Origin: Pleurotus ostreatus/Saccharomyces cerevisiae fusant
Taxonomy: Eukaryota; Opisthokonta
DNA length: 64,000 nucleotides
Assembly (NCBI GenBank): GCA_024196135.1
Contig: JAMQCK010000039.1
Location: 80,042-144,041, forward strand
Direction of reading: 5' to 3'
The notes beneath the pieces were generated by a model. That model saw nothing but the letters and a program-made list of their open reading frames with translations. It was not told the DNA's origin and did not search any database. Shown here piece by piece: positions 10,049-23,165 of this stretch (positions are counted from its first letter, which is position 1; every line of letters begins with the position of its first letter). Position numbers and translations under genes: made by a program.

Positions 10049-11739
10049 ATGGTCAGATTTGGACCAGCGTACGAGCCGCTGGTCGTGACCGAGAATGACT
10101 TGATTGTGGCGACCATGGTGCGCGAGGTGTTCCCTCACGAAGTTCCAGAAGAGCTGACGACGAACGATATGCGGCTGGATAGTTTTACGCATGGACGGTG
10201 TGTTTCCTTCCCTTATATACTGTCCCCTCACTCATATGTGGCACCCTTCCTTCAGCTAGGATTCGGGTACTTCGTCGGTCTACACTGCGTTCGCGAGTTC
10301 AGACGATCAAAGCGGTGGATCTCACCGTATCTGGCTCTGATTTGGGCGGAATTTTTTGCGTGCGTTTCCTTGGCTCGACGACCACGCGGCGTACCTGACC
10401 GAGCCTTCCCCCTTCCCCCTCGCATCGGAATTTCCAGGTGCATAATTTACGGGACGATCTGCTGGCTGTACCTCCACGGTATCATACCACCCGGCTTTGG
10501 GATTTTCTTCGCGACGACGACGTACGTCCGGCTCCTTCGCAACTCCGTAGCTCCAGCGCTAACAGAAAAATCAGCATCTGGGCCGTGCAGATTCAATGCG
10601 TCCTCCAGATCATATGTAACCGCGTTGGAGTGCTTCTACCAGACGACAGATCACGCGTACGTCTTCCTCGGCTTTCGACGATGACCTCTGTCGCTCAGTC
10701 TTCCATAGCTCACGCTCAAGCTCTCCGTCGCCTTCTTCGTCCTGCTCATCAACATCTCCGGTATGTGCGCTTCCCCCACATCCCCCGCACGCCTATCTGA
10801 TAGCATCAGTCTACTGCATATGGATCCCCTCGAAGATGGGCGTCGATGAGAAGTTCAAGCAGATCAATGTAGTGTGGGACCGCGTCGAGGTACGAAGCGC
10901 TTCTTTCATCAACGCCATCTTCTCACCCACTGATTCATTACCGCAGAAAGTCATTTACTTGTTCATCGACATGGCGCTCAACGCGTACTTTATCATCTCC
11001 GTGAAACGACGCCTCGTCGCCTACGGCGTGCGTATCTCGTCTCACTAGACGCGAGTTTCTTCTAGTTTGAGTCGCAGGCTAATCGGCACGCAGTTGCGGA
11101 AGTACGACGCACTGGTGCGGTACAATACCTGGATAGCCACCGTGTCTGTTTCGATGGATGTGTTTATCATTTGTAGGTCGACGGTGCTTCACCTCCGAGA
11201 TCACTACTCACAAATCCGTTAGGCATGATGTCCCTCAAGAACGACTTCGTGTACAATCAGGTCCACCCCGTCGCCTACATGGTAAAGCTCAATATCGAGA
11301 TTTCCATGTCCGACCTCATCCGTCGGGTCGCAACGTCCACAGGTACTGCACAGCTTGATTCACAGAGTACGCCAGAATGCGGCGGGTCTGCACCCTTTGA
11401 CCTTTACCTTACCGCTTTCTCCGCAGGCATCCACGTCGACTTCGAGAACGTCAGCAGCAGCGTCACCGGTACCAGCGGACAGCGCGGCACGCGGTCCATG
11501 GGCGTCAGCGACGTCCACTTCTCTACGAATCCGGTCGAGGTACAGATCGACACGGAGGTCGCGACGGACACGATACACCTCGACAACTTCAAGAAGCGGG
11601 ATTTATCCTCTAGCAGAGGTGCGAGCTCCTCCCATCGCTTCTCGTGTCAATCGTCCATGCTGATCAGCGCGACGCAGACCACGACCACGAGAGTGAGAAC
11701 GGCGAGGATGGCGTGAAGCACTCCGATACCCGACGGTAG
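10049..11739 (+). CDS. Fungal multi-pass integral membrane protein
   Basis: A gene with about ten exons joined by introns of roughly 50 nt in consistent frame. Reading the exons in order gives a soluble N-terminus (MVRFGPAYEPLVVTEND) and then hydrophobic segments including LGFGYFVGLHCVREF, IIYGTICWLYLHGIIPP, ISIWAVQIQCVLQIICN, LKLSVAFFVLLINIS, KVIYLFIDMALNAYFI and TWIATVSVSMDVFII. These are followed by a hydrophilic tail ending DHDHESENGEDGVKHSD. About seven membrane spans and the conserved-looking core VHPVAYMVKLNIEISMSDLI match the uncharacterised 7TM integral membrane proteins common in fungi. No ligand or transport function can be assigned. The stop lies in short tandem copies of a CGGATACCC motif. 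Confidence 0.75.
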
Positions 11740-12070
11740 CGCAAGTCGGATACCCAGCGGCAGCGCTCGGATACCCGTACAGAAGCACTCGGGCGAGTTA
11801 TTTAGTAGACACGCTGCAAGGACCTTGCCAATGTACCAGTTGTATACCTATATATCGTCGGTAAGTAGTATAGCATAACGTACATATCGTCGTACATAAT
11901 CCCACTGTTGTTGCACGCAATACGACAAGCGAGTGCCCATGGGCAACAACCAACATACAACAACCACCGTCATACGCCCGTCCTCCACAGCCGCACGCCC
12001 AAGCCCACGCGCCGTACCCTCTTCCCCGACCAGCGTGCGCCCAACTCCCGCACACGCCTCTCCAGCACGC
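11740..12070. other. Convergent intergenic stretch
   Basis: 3' flanks of the membrane-protein gene and KRR1. Its left end continues the CGGATACCC-containing repeats. Around 11830-11905 it is AT-rich with TATATATCGT repeats, possibly a shared termination region. No gene seen. Confidence 0.5.
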
Positions 12071-13663
<1,593 letters not shown>

Positions 13664-13983
13664 GATGATGGAGAAGGAGGAAAAGTATTGTATCCCCGGA
13701 TGGCAGGCAGCGCTTGGGCTTTGACCGATCGCCGCTTTCCCATTGTTCTTTCCCAGCATCTCCTTGTTCTCCTCCCTCATGACCAGACAGTTGGGTGTGC
13801 AGTGCCTCGTCCCTCGCCTCTTTGGCTCTCAATCCGTCTCTGTCGGCGTGTCGTAGCTGCCCGCTGTACCTTGCTCTCGAATGACTATAGAACGCGTTAT
13901 GAAATTGCCTGTGAGCTCTGGATAAGAAGCGGCGGTCACGACATCCCGCAGTGAGTTATCTCCCATCTCCCTTCCTCGGCACT
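13664..13983. promoter_or_regulatory. Divergent promoter of KRR1 and D-amino-acid oxidase
   Basis: About 320 bp between two divergent start codons. No obvious TATA box or repeated motif is visible. Confidence 0.5.
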
Positions 13984-15420
13984 ATGGCCAGCGCTCGCAA
14001 GAACGTCGTGGTGATCGGCGCAGGTACGCCTAAGCTTTCGCCTCTCCTTGATCGGCCGTCCAACGAAGATCCGAGGCGTCACCGGCCTCACCACTGCCGT
14101 CAGCCTTCAAGAGCAGGGCGATTACGATGTGACAGTACTCGCGGACACCTTCCCCAGCGACCCGAAGTCCGTCAACTATACGAGTCACTGGGCTGTGCGC
14201 GCGCAACTCTTAGCACCCCATTCCCATCTGACATGACCGTCAGGGCGCGATCCTGCTCAATGGCATGAGCGGGGTAGATGGTGCTCGTAATCAGCTCATG
14301 ATAGGTCAGACGCCCCACCGTATCGTCCTACCTGAATCTTGACCCTTCTGATCCCTGCAGACGTTGAGAAAGAGTCCTTCGACGTTCACTGGAAGGCCGC
14401 CGAATCCGATCCCGACGTCCGGGGCTACCGCCGCCTCCCCGCCACCATCTATCTCAGTGCTCCCCTCCCAGACTCAAATCCCATCACGAAGTTCCCCGAT
14501 GCAAGTACCCCGACCCTTTTCCCTCCAAAATCATTTCCGTTAATCCACCATTTAGTTCAAAGTCCTTCCCCCAGACGTTCTCCCCTCCGGTATCTCCCAT
14601 GGCATCTCCTTTACCACCCTCACCATCGACCCGCCGCTCTACCTCAACTACCTCTCCACGCGCTTCATCGCCGCCGGTGGAACCCTCGCCCGCGGCTCCG
14701 TCGCTCACATCAACGTCCTCCTCGAGGGCGGCGCGAACATCTTTCGTGGTCGGCCCGCCGAGGCGCCTGCAGCGATTGTCAATTGCTCTGGGCTGGGCGC
14801 GAGGAGTTTGGGTGGCATCGACGACGAGAAGGTGTACCCAGTGCGCGGGCAGAGCGTGAGGATTCATGCGCCGTGGGTGAAGGAGGCGATCATGAGCTCG
14901 GGAGGGAATGGCGAGGAGCACACTGGGATCTTCCCTCGCGCTAGCGGGGACGTGTACCTTGTAGGGACGAAGCATGTGGACGATTGGTATGCCTGCCATC
15001 CCTTCGTCCTTTGATACGTGTACTCACATACATGTCCCCCTTCAAGGTACCCCGCCCCTCGCCCCGAGATCGCTCGCGGCATCCTCGAGCGCACCTTCGC
15101 ACTCTGCTCCGATATCGCACCACCTGAAATACGCGCTGCCAGGAAGCCAACGCTAGACGATGTGCTTCCACTCATCGTCGAAGAAGGCGTTGGGCGACGA
15201 CCCGCGCGCAAGGGTGGTTTGCGCATCGAGACAGAGTGGCTCGAAAGTCCGAAGGCTGGCAAGGTTCCAGTGGTGCACAACTATGGGTAAGTTGTAGGAT
15301 AGCAGGAGAAGATTCTTGAGAAGCGCTGACTAGGCTCTTAGGCATGCGGGCTCAGGGTACGAGTGTTCGTGGGGTTCAGCTCGGCGAGTTGTCGAAGAGC
15401 TGAGGAAGGCCCTTGCATAG
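13984..15420 (+). CDS. D-amino-acid oxidase (FAD-dependent)
   Basis: Oxidises D-amino acids to keto acids, ammonia and H2O2. The N-terminus joins across intron 1 as VVVIGAGVTGLTTA, the dinucleotide-binding GxGxxG fold for FAD. The body carries TRFIAAGGTLARGSV, AIVNCSGLGARSLGG, VYPVRGQSVRI and, near the C-terminus, VVHNYGHAGSGYECSWGSA, which matches the DAO family signature. Exons join by short canonical introns; after HWA the next exon begins GAILLNGMSG. Length (about 370 aa) fits the family. The C-terminus ends RKALA rather than a peroxisomal SKL-type tripeptide, so cytosolic location or another targeting route is possible. D-aspartate oxidase is the main alternative and cannot be excluded by eye. 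Confidence 0.9.
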
Positions 15421-15550
15421 GCAAATATCATCGTCATCAATGTACTCCTAGGTCCAGGAAAATACGATACTCACAGCAAAATCACGTATCGGAACCCTTC
15501 AGGATTTTTACGACGGAGTCGAGCTGTGGGCGCTTGTAAGTCCACACCCG

Positions 15551-15713
15551 TGACGTCGACGCGGAAGTGATGTCAAGATCACGTGCCATGTTCAACTTGA
15601 GGAGTCGGAATCTTCGAGGCTGCAAAGGTGGCGCGACGAGGAGGAGTGATGTCGATACCCGAGTTCGAGTGATGTCGACACCGGAATCCAAGTGATGTCA
15701 GGCGCGACATCAC
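15551..15713. promoter_or_regulatory. Cluster of GTGATGTC elements
   Basis: GTGATGTC occurs directly at 15567, 15646, 15669 and 15692 and in inverted form (GACATCAC) at 15706. A TGACGTC (CRE-like) site lies at 15551. The cluster is 40-200 bp upstream of a TATA box and probably serves the small gene starting at 15871. Confidence 0.6.
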
Positions 15714-15753
15714 CGTCCTCCTCAGTGACCTAACCTGCGCGTAGCGAGGGAGG

Positions 15754-15760
15754 TATATAA
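15754..15760 (+). promoter_or_regulatory. TATA box
   Basis: TATATAA about 110 nt upstream of the ATG of the small hydrophilic protein, at a spacing that leaves an ordinary 5' leader of about 80 nt. Confidence 0.6.
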
Positions 15761-15870
15761 GACAGCGCAGCGCACACCGATCCTCTACTCACAGTTCGCA
15801 ACGAAGACCGCACAACACACTTTCATCTAACGCACTCGCATTCACAACTACCCACTCACCAACAGTAATC

Positions 15871-16304
15871 ATGTCTTCCGCTGTCCCTTCCCGCAACTAC
15901 AACGCCGTCGAGGAGACCGGCAACCAGGGCATCGTTGACGGACGCCAAGCTGGTAAGCATCCCCCTTTCCTTTCCACCTTCGAGCCCTATCCTAACCACC
16001 TTCCCCAGGCTCCAACCCCGAGCCCGCCCCCACCCGCCTCGACACCTACGTCGACCGCGACGCCACGCGCTCCGGCACCACCCACGCATCCGACACCCTC
16101 ACCGGGGCAACCTCCCAAGACGTCCACCGCGGCATCGGGCAACCGCTCGGCGGCCAGACCTCACACGAGGAACACACCAACGGCATGCACGGCCGCAAGC
16201 GCGATGCGCAGGGCGTGTCGCAGTTTGGGCCGCCGGGCGACCGCGAGCAGGTGCTTGGCCGGGAAGAGAGGGATAGTCAGAAGTTTGGGGACAGAGTGGC
16301 ATAG
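15871..16304 (+). CDS. Small hydrophilic Gly/polar-rich protein
   Basis: Two exons (15871-15952 and 16009-16304) with a 56-nt intron containing the branch-like sequence CTAAC and a CCCCAG acceptor. The product has about 125 residues and begins MSSAVPSRNYNAVEETGNQG. It is rich in Gly, Asp, Arg, Gln and Thr and almost lacks large hydrophobic residues (for example GIGQPLGGQTSHEEHTNGMH). Such composition is typical of intrinsically disordered, stress-induced hydrophilins, but I recognise no named family. The strong TATA box and the array of repeated upstream elements suggest regulated, possibly stress-responsive expression. That is inference. Confidence 0.75.
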
Positions 16305-19300
16305 AGGGATGATTAGAGCAGAGAAGAAGGAAGAAAATGTGGGACACTGAAAACGCAATGCATCGGACTGTACCAATAGCAATGGCATTCATAGCAATGG
16401 CATGATAATCCGCACTCTGTAATTATACTTCTGGTGTGCTGCGTGCTTCCGTTCATGTCCAAGCAGCGGAGAAGACCATGAGGAATAGCGCAGGAGAGAT
16501 GCCGTGTTTTGGCATGTTTGTCCGCCATGTCCGTGACTGTCCCCGCGTCACACACCCCTCCTCTTGACTTTCATGTCGAACTCGGGGATTTGCCGAGGCT
16601 CTCTTTCCTTCGACTTCTCATAATGACCTTCCTTCTTGCCTGTTCTTGTCTAATCATCGGCTGTTGGAGTTTACAAGCAAACAGCCGCGTATTGCAAGCA
16701 GTCAGTTCCCTCTTTCAAGAGGGTCTTCTTCCTTCCGACCGCTGCCTTTCGCAGCCTAGGGACTCCTATCATTGTGGTCTCGTCATTGTCCTCGTCGCTC
16801 AGTGCGGAAAACCCCTGTCAGCTTGCGCAACAGCTGGGCTCTCTGGGCTCATTGTGCGTCTTTCTCTTCAGAGAACAATTCTCTTCTACGTTATCTGTCG
16901 TCATTATCGTACGCTCGTCTCCTTCAACTTCGGAACGAATATGTGGCACATTGTTCCATCTGCCCCGCTTGGCGCCTTTGTACTCGAGACATAAAACCTC
17001 CGAACTCATCCAGCTCCTTAGTCTTATCGGCGGTAGGCGATTGACGATGATCATTAGAGTCTTCCGGAGGCCTTCTAGGCCTATCCCTCTGCGTATTTCG
17101 TCCTTCTTCATGTCCTTCGAGGGTCGCATCGCTCTTCCTGAAGCGCCTCTGCTTGTCCGCGGCGTACTACCCCATAGGAAGTACCGATGCCTTTTCTCCC
17201 GTACCACCTTCTTCCCCCTGCCTCCTCCCGCGCCGATGCTTTCCCCCGGACCCCCACCCTTCCATACCCGAGCTTCTCCGTCTAGATTCCTACTACCTAT
17301 CACCCAGATGCGGGGCACCGCGATCCAGCAATCTCAACGCGGGGACAGAAATCTCGAAGAGGGATAGCCACCTCGACGCGGGCCCCCGCGGCCCGCCCCC
17401 ACACCCGGGACGCCCGAACTTGACAGCCACCGCGTTGTGGTGTGGCGACTCTTGACACAGCGCCAAATGCACTGAATCGAGGTGCACTGGGCGACAGCCA
17501 ACAGCCAAGCAACAGCTGGTGCAAGTACACCACTCGCGCATCTCTCGGTCTGGGCTATCGTCTGACGCGAACACGCTGCGAAGACTGCACTGATTCGATG
17601 TAGCAAGTACACGAACACGATACAGCGAGTACACGACCTCGATGGACGCACGACCGATGACTACACCCACGACGACCGCACGCCCCGCGACGGGCGAAGC
17701 GCGGTCAGGCGACTTGTTTGTTGTGCTTCCTAACGCGTCCACTGAGTCTATTGGCGCGTCTACCGCGCCACCGAACGCGTCCACCGTGTCCATGGGCGCG
17801 TCTGCCGTCTCATTGGACGCGTCTGCACATCAGCAGACACGCCTACCGCGCCTCTGAACGTGTCTGTCGTGCCTACGACGCGTCGACCATGTCATCCGAC
17901 GACCTCAGGCCTCAACGTGTCTGCGTACTAGAGCGACTCCGGGGATCCAGCTGCTCCCCAGCCAATCGCTGCTTCGCAAGGTCGCCTTCCCCGCACGAAG
18001 ACGTGTCCTCCGCACTGGGGCCTGCCACCCCGCTCAGGTCCTCGAGCATCCGCGCCGAGATCTCCAGTAGTCGCGCCGAGCTCTCCAGTAGTCTCGCTGA
18101 GTTCTCCAGCGCCTCACAAGGTCACCTTCCCCGCGCTAGCAACTGTCCCGCGCTCAGATCCCCAGGTCCAGTAGCCAGCCTCTGCTACAGTGACACCTGT
18201 CCACATCTGCCGGTCGCTGATCTCGCTGGCTGTAGAGCGGGAGAAGGCGCTGCAGTGTTCCTACCCCGCTTTACTGCCTCCTTCTACCGCCTCGCCGTCA
18301 CCCTTTCACCGCATCACGTTCAGGTTCTCCTACATCGCCGTCACCTTCCACTGCTTCAGATGCGTCTTCTACGATTCACCCGCATCTCGTTCGCGCGGTC
18401 GCGCCTCTTCCCATCGCTCAGATGACCTCGTCCCAACAGCAAGCACGCCGACTAGCCCGTTACCCCGTATACCACCACGTCTCGCCATTCAGTACACCAG
18501 ACAAGATCTTACTACCGTCACCCGGTCACCGCGCGCGCAGATGCGTCCCCACCGCCGTGCAGATACCTCCGCATCGTCGTGCAGATGACCTTGTCCCGTC
18601 CACAAGCAGACGATCTCTTAACAGCCTCCGACAGGCAGTACGCCACCTCCGACAGCAAGCACAACAGATGACCACCAGCCAGTGAATTCACAACCTCTAT
18701 ACAGGTAGCGGGCCCACAATGACAGGAACAATAACCCGCATCTAATGGAGAAGCATCACAACAACAGACGAAGGGGAAGAGATCACAAACAATAACTTGG
18801 AGACGGAGGCGTATAAAGCGGACGGAGGTGAGTAAAGTACAAGATTGGTTATTGACTGCGAATCTATAAGAGGTATGTAGCAGGGGAGGACGAGGCCGTA
18901 TGTAACGGCGAGGACAACGTATGTAGGTATGCAAGAACAAGGCAGTGAGTAGGGGGATCGATGAATTATAAAGGGTAGTACAAGTCGAACCAAACCAACG
19001 TGCATATGAAGAGGTCCGTACAGTTCCCAATATCTAGATAAATACGAGCGATGCTGGAGGATGGATGAAGAGGCCCCCCGTGAGGGAGGATAAAGAGGCC
19101 GATGATGGATAAAGAGACCGATGCAAGTGATGATGGAGAGATGGAGATGAGGATGGCGGCGGTGAATATTGTGGCGGCTTGGCGTGTGGCAGATGATAGA
19201 CGGCGGCAGTATGACAGACCGCTGCATTCCGGCTGAGACAGTGACGCGGTGACACGGGTGAATAGCGAAAGGCGACAAGCAGTGACGCGAGCGATGACAG

Positions 19301-19702
19301 CGACGCGCCCTGCGCAGGGAGGGCCGCCCCGATAAGCGACTCGCGAGCTGCAGATGACCTGTGCCGCCGCGCGGGCCGCTGGGATCTCCCTTCCGGACGC
19401 GTTGGGATCTGCTGCCGGAACGAAGGAGCCACCTCCGGGGCGCACTGGGGTCTCCGCCGGGGAGGCACGCAACCACCAGCATCATCGGGTGGGGGCAGCG
19501 CGTCACTCTCGTCGGTGCAGCCAATCGTGTTGCCGGTGTAGTCACTCAAGCCGCCGCCTGTGCACATGATAGCGCGAGAGAGGGGGTGGATGATGTTATG
19601 CGAGATATCGCAAGAGATGAGGATGAGGGGAAGCGACCCATGGGATAGGCGCCGGGGGTGCTAAAGCATGCGTGGCGAGGCGCGGGCACGTCGCCGGCGC
19701 CC
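16305..19702. other. Gene-poor, repeat-bearing interval
   Basis: About 3.4 kb with ORFs on both strands but none with recognisable protein character or consistent splicing. The first 1.3 kb is unremarkable and pyrimidine-rich. From 17.7 to 18.7 kb it holds degenerate short tandem repeats. From 18.7 to 19.6 kb it is purine-rich on the plus strand, which makes a long but unconvincing minus-strand ORF (18742-19545). A decayed element is possible but not demonstrable by eye. Confidence 0.5.
17731..18112. repeat. Degenerate ~21-nt tandem repeats
   Basis: Two clusters. At 17731-17880, units built on GCGTCTRCCGYGYC recur with substitutions. At 18050-18112 there are three 21-nt units of the type CGCGCCGAGCTCTCCAGTAG. 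Confidence 0.6.
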
Positions 19703-20394
19703 TCAAGAGCTGACCATCGTCTGCGAGCCCGCGCCCGCAAACGGATAACCGTCGCGCATGCTGGGGTAGGAAGCGGCCTGGGCCATGAGGAAGGGCGACT
19801 GCTGCGATGGGCGGCCGTTCTGGGCGAAGAAGGTCGAGGGCATGGGGGATGCCTGCGCCTGCGCCTGTGCGAGGAAGAAAGGGTCCGACGTTGCGAACGA
19901 GGTCGTCTCGGGGAAGAGGGGGGACGTCGGCGTGGAGAAGGGGAACGCGGGGAACGGCTTGGTCGGCACAGGGCTTTGCGGGGGCGATCTTGCCTGGTGC
20001 TGCGATGGGAGGAGTAGATCCTCGACCATGCGCTCGTCCTCCATGTCGTCGTCTTGTGCAAAGGTCTCGGCGTTGCGCCAGTTATTGGTGTTGGGGGAAC
20101 GCGGGGACTCCGCCATAAATCGCTGAGCGTCTTGCATGTGCCCGAAGCTGAAGCTCGGGGTGCGCTGGATGGGTGTGTTGCACCGCTGGGTGTTGTGGGC
20201 GGGCTTGGGGGTGGGCTCGACAGCGCTGGGCTGGCCGAAGAGGACTTGCGCAAGCTGTGCCTGGCATCGAGGTCAGTACCGACGATAAAGAGGGTGCTGT
20301 GGCGACGCACCTGGAGGGCCGCTAGATCGATAGCTTCCTGTCCAATGTGGCTGGAGGCGAAGGAGGACACGAGATCGTCGACGGAGATGCTCAT
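19703..20394 (-). CDS. Hypothetical Ser/Pro-rich regulatory-like protein
   Basis: Two exons. Exon 1 encodes MSISVDDLVSSFASSHIGQE and ends at AALQ. The intron starts GTGCGTCGCC and ends GCCAG, and exon 2 resumes AQLAQVLFGQPSAVEPTP. The product has about 210 residues with a helical N-terminus. The rest is low-complexity and proline/serine-rich (SPPQSPVPTKPFPAFPF) with an acidic patch (DDDMEDERMVEDLL) and a Gln/Ala run. I recognise no domain. Comparable short proteins are annotated as hypothetical in basidiomycetes. The interval 20395-20943 upstream contains its promoter and no other supported gene. Confidence 0.65.
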
Positions 20395-20943
20395 GATGGC
20401 GGGGGACGACAGCGGGGGAGAAGGGGGAAGGACAAGAGCCCGGAGCGGGCAAATTTAAGGGCGTGGCTGCCGCAAGATAATCTCAGAAGCTCATCCGGCA
20501 AGCCGCCACAATGTCCGGCCCAGGCGCCAACCCATCATGCTTCCGGCCGATCCGATCTGGCACCCGACCCTTTCCGGACTCAGCCGCGTGCGCCCCGTGC
20601 GGCCCGTCGCACATCTCCCTGCGACCCCGGCGCGGACATATGACCTCCACAAATCCCTCCGCGCCCCCCACGCGTCGCTGCGCGCCACACCGGCCTCTGC
20701 ATTCAGCTCTACCACCGCAGAAAAATACAACGAAAGCGCTTACAGCACAATCTCGCTTGGCTCAATACATCACGCAATTGCGGGGAAGGAACGAGGAACG
20801 GCCTTTATTTGGACAAAAGCGGGGCGCGTCAGGGGCGCCGCGCGCGTTGTGGGCGCGCCAGAGCGCGGAGGATGAGATCGACGGCGTCAAGAACTTCCAG
20901 AACATGATGCGCACCCCGGACCCTTTTCGGCAGTTTGCTGGCC

Positions 20944-22825
20944 CTAGGCGCGCCGCGCATGCTCGAGCAAGCCCCGGAACACGGCTGGATCTGCGGCGAG
21001 AAGCCTCCCAAAGTCGGCCTGCACGCGCGGGGATGGTTAGCGAAGGACCCTCGCCTGCGTACGTTGCGAGGCGACTCACGCTCGCGGGGGCGCAGACCGC
21101 GCCGAGGCTCGCGCAAACACCCCGTAAGCGGGTTACCAGAGCGTCCTTCTCTTCTGTTGTATACACTCCCCGTCAGCTGAGGCCGCGACCCCGGGAACTG
21201 CCCACATACCTTCCCCACAGGCGATCTGCTTCTCCATCAGCCGCACCCATGCCCGCGCGATGCCATCCAGGAGTGTTCCCCGCCACCGATGGATACACGG
21301 TCCACACTGCTTGAGGACACTGTCCAGCGCCTCCAGAGATGCCAGCTGGTGTTTCACCGGCATATCCTCCTCCAGCACATGGTTGAGCTGCGATACCAAC
21401 ACCTATCGCCCCGTCAGCCCAATCGCGAACTTCCCCACTCGAGACCCTTGGCATGGAGTCCCACGAACATACCCGGAGGTAGCGGGCCGCACCGACACCG
21501 AGCGCGTCGACGACGGCAGGTAGCACCTGCAGAGATGCCAGCATCACGTCCTTCTCGCGCGACGCGTAAGTCCACGTCGTGCCAATGATACCGTCACCCA
21601 GCAGCTCGCATAGCTGGTCGAATCGCTCTCTAGATCCTTCCACAGTCGTAAGCGCGACTAGCGACAGGATGGCGGCGCTAGCCTCGCGCAGGATTGCGGG
21701 GGCGTGCGGTCCCTCTGTAACGCCGAGTGACTTGTTCAGGGACTAGAATCGCGGTAAGTTAGCGTAGGTTCGGCAGGTTGGCAGAGGCACGGCAGTTGGG
21801 GGAGGTGCGGCAAGTGGGGAAGCACGGCATGTTAGCATACGCCCGGCACGCAGACAGAGGGGTAGCAGCGGGGTAGCAGAGGCACAGCAAACGTGCTTAG
21901 AACGCGGGGGTGTCCAGACCAACTCACGGTCTGCAAGAGCGCGGCCACGCCGGTCCGCTTCAGCAGCCCAGCGGGAACGCGGGCCAGCATGTCCCGGACC
22001 ACCACGATCCCCTTCAACTTGTACGCGCTCTGATAGTCGTCCAGAAGCGTCATGACAGGCGGTATAATCAGATGCCAGAGATCTTCGTAGTCGTTTTTCT
22101 GGATATCGTTCTTTGTTAGCCTCCGCGATGTCTTCTCGCCCACGTCCAATGAACACCCACTCACATCCATATGCCTTGCGCACCACCCCACCAGCGCCAC
22201 CGCCGACGCGTCCGCCTTCCACACCTGCTCTTCGTATAAATCCTGCCCCGCCATCGCCCCGCCAGCCTGTCGCGGCAGCTTGCGGCCCGTGCTGGTATTC
22301 AGCTGTGGGTGGGGACTCCCCTGGAACGCCGGCTTGATCTTCTTTATTAGAAGACGCGTCAGAATCTCGCGACTGGGCGTCACAGTATCGCGCCTGGACA
22401 TGGCAAAGCAGGATTCGAGAATGTCTGTGCTTGAGCGCCATGAGCTGGGCGGGATAGACAAAGGAGGGAAGACATCGGGAGATGGACGAGCAAGACTCAC
22501 CATGCGCCGCCTCCCGCAGACCCCCGCTATACCACCTCTCATCGTACTCAAAGGGCGCAAGAGCAGCGATGATCTCCGTTTGTTCTTCCTGTGTCAGGTC
22601 CGCGTTGGGCAGCCTAGAAGGGCCAGCTTGCTGCAAGTCTTGTTCCCTCCTCAGCGACTCCTGATAAGCAAGCCGCTTGCGAAGCAGCTCAATAGCTCTC
22701 CCTGCGCCCTCCCTCCATCGCTCCAGACGCGTCTGAAGCTGAGGATCTTCGTCGTCCCAGTTTATAAACTCGGGAGGGATTTTGAGGGACTGTAGCGCAG
22801 GAGAAAGATGTTCAGAAGGTTCCAT
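20944..22825 (-). CDS. TTI2: TTI2, TELO2-interacting HEAT-repeat protein
   Basis: TTI2 joins TEL2 and TTI1 in the TTT complex, the cochaperone that stabilises PIKK kinases (TOR, ATM/ATR, DNA-PK class). The N-terminus reads MEPSEHLSPALQSLKIPPEF. The HEAT-type segments are WHLIIPPVMTLLDDYQ, KLKGIVVVRDMLARVPAGLL, REASAAILSLVALTTVEG, KDVMLASLQVLPAVVDALG and LASLEALDSVLKQCGPCI, in the order expected of the TTI2 domain. Six or more exons are separated by short introns. The last exon gives ADFGRLLAADPAVFRGLLEH and stops at TAG (20944-20946). ORFs continuing past that point in other frames are ignored. HEAT repeats diverge fast, so another HEAT protein cannot be fully excluded. Confidence 0.75.
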
Positions 22826-23165
22826 TGTTAATCTGTAGCGCAGAGAATTGTTTTGCAGCGCAGGTGGAGGGAGCAAAGGACAGCCGGAGAACGTCGAGCG
22901 CGTCGATCAGCGCATTTGTTGACGCTTGTCGCTGCATGCGGGGAAGTCATAGCACGTGTCGATAAATTCCCACGGACGGGATTTGTGGCCATCCAGGGCC
23001 ATCCAAGGCGTCGACGGGAGACGCTTACGCTGAGATATCGAGGAACTCAGTACTTGGACACCGTGAATATGGTGCTTGAATTATACGCCGTATCCCGGCA
23101 AATTAGGAGGGGAGAAGGGAGCGCATAAATATGCAGCGATACAGGAGAAGATAACAAAGAAAGGA
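22826..23165. other. Intergenic stretch
   Basis: 340 bp between the TTI2 start and the 3' end of the next minus-strand gene. No feature seen beyond presumed promoter and terminator sequence. Confidence 0.5.

Noticed and set aside
18742..19545. 268-codon minus-strand ORF
   Set aside because: It arises from purine-rich, stop-poor DNA. The composition (His/Ser/Pro/Leu runs) and lack of any domain or splice signals argue against coding.
20511..21314. 268-codon plus-strand ORF overlapping the TTI2 3' end
   Set aside because: It is antisense to well-supported TTI2 exons, Arg/Pro-rich, and typical of GC-rich shadow frames.
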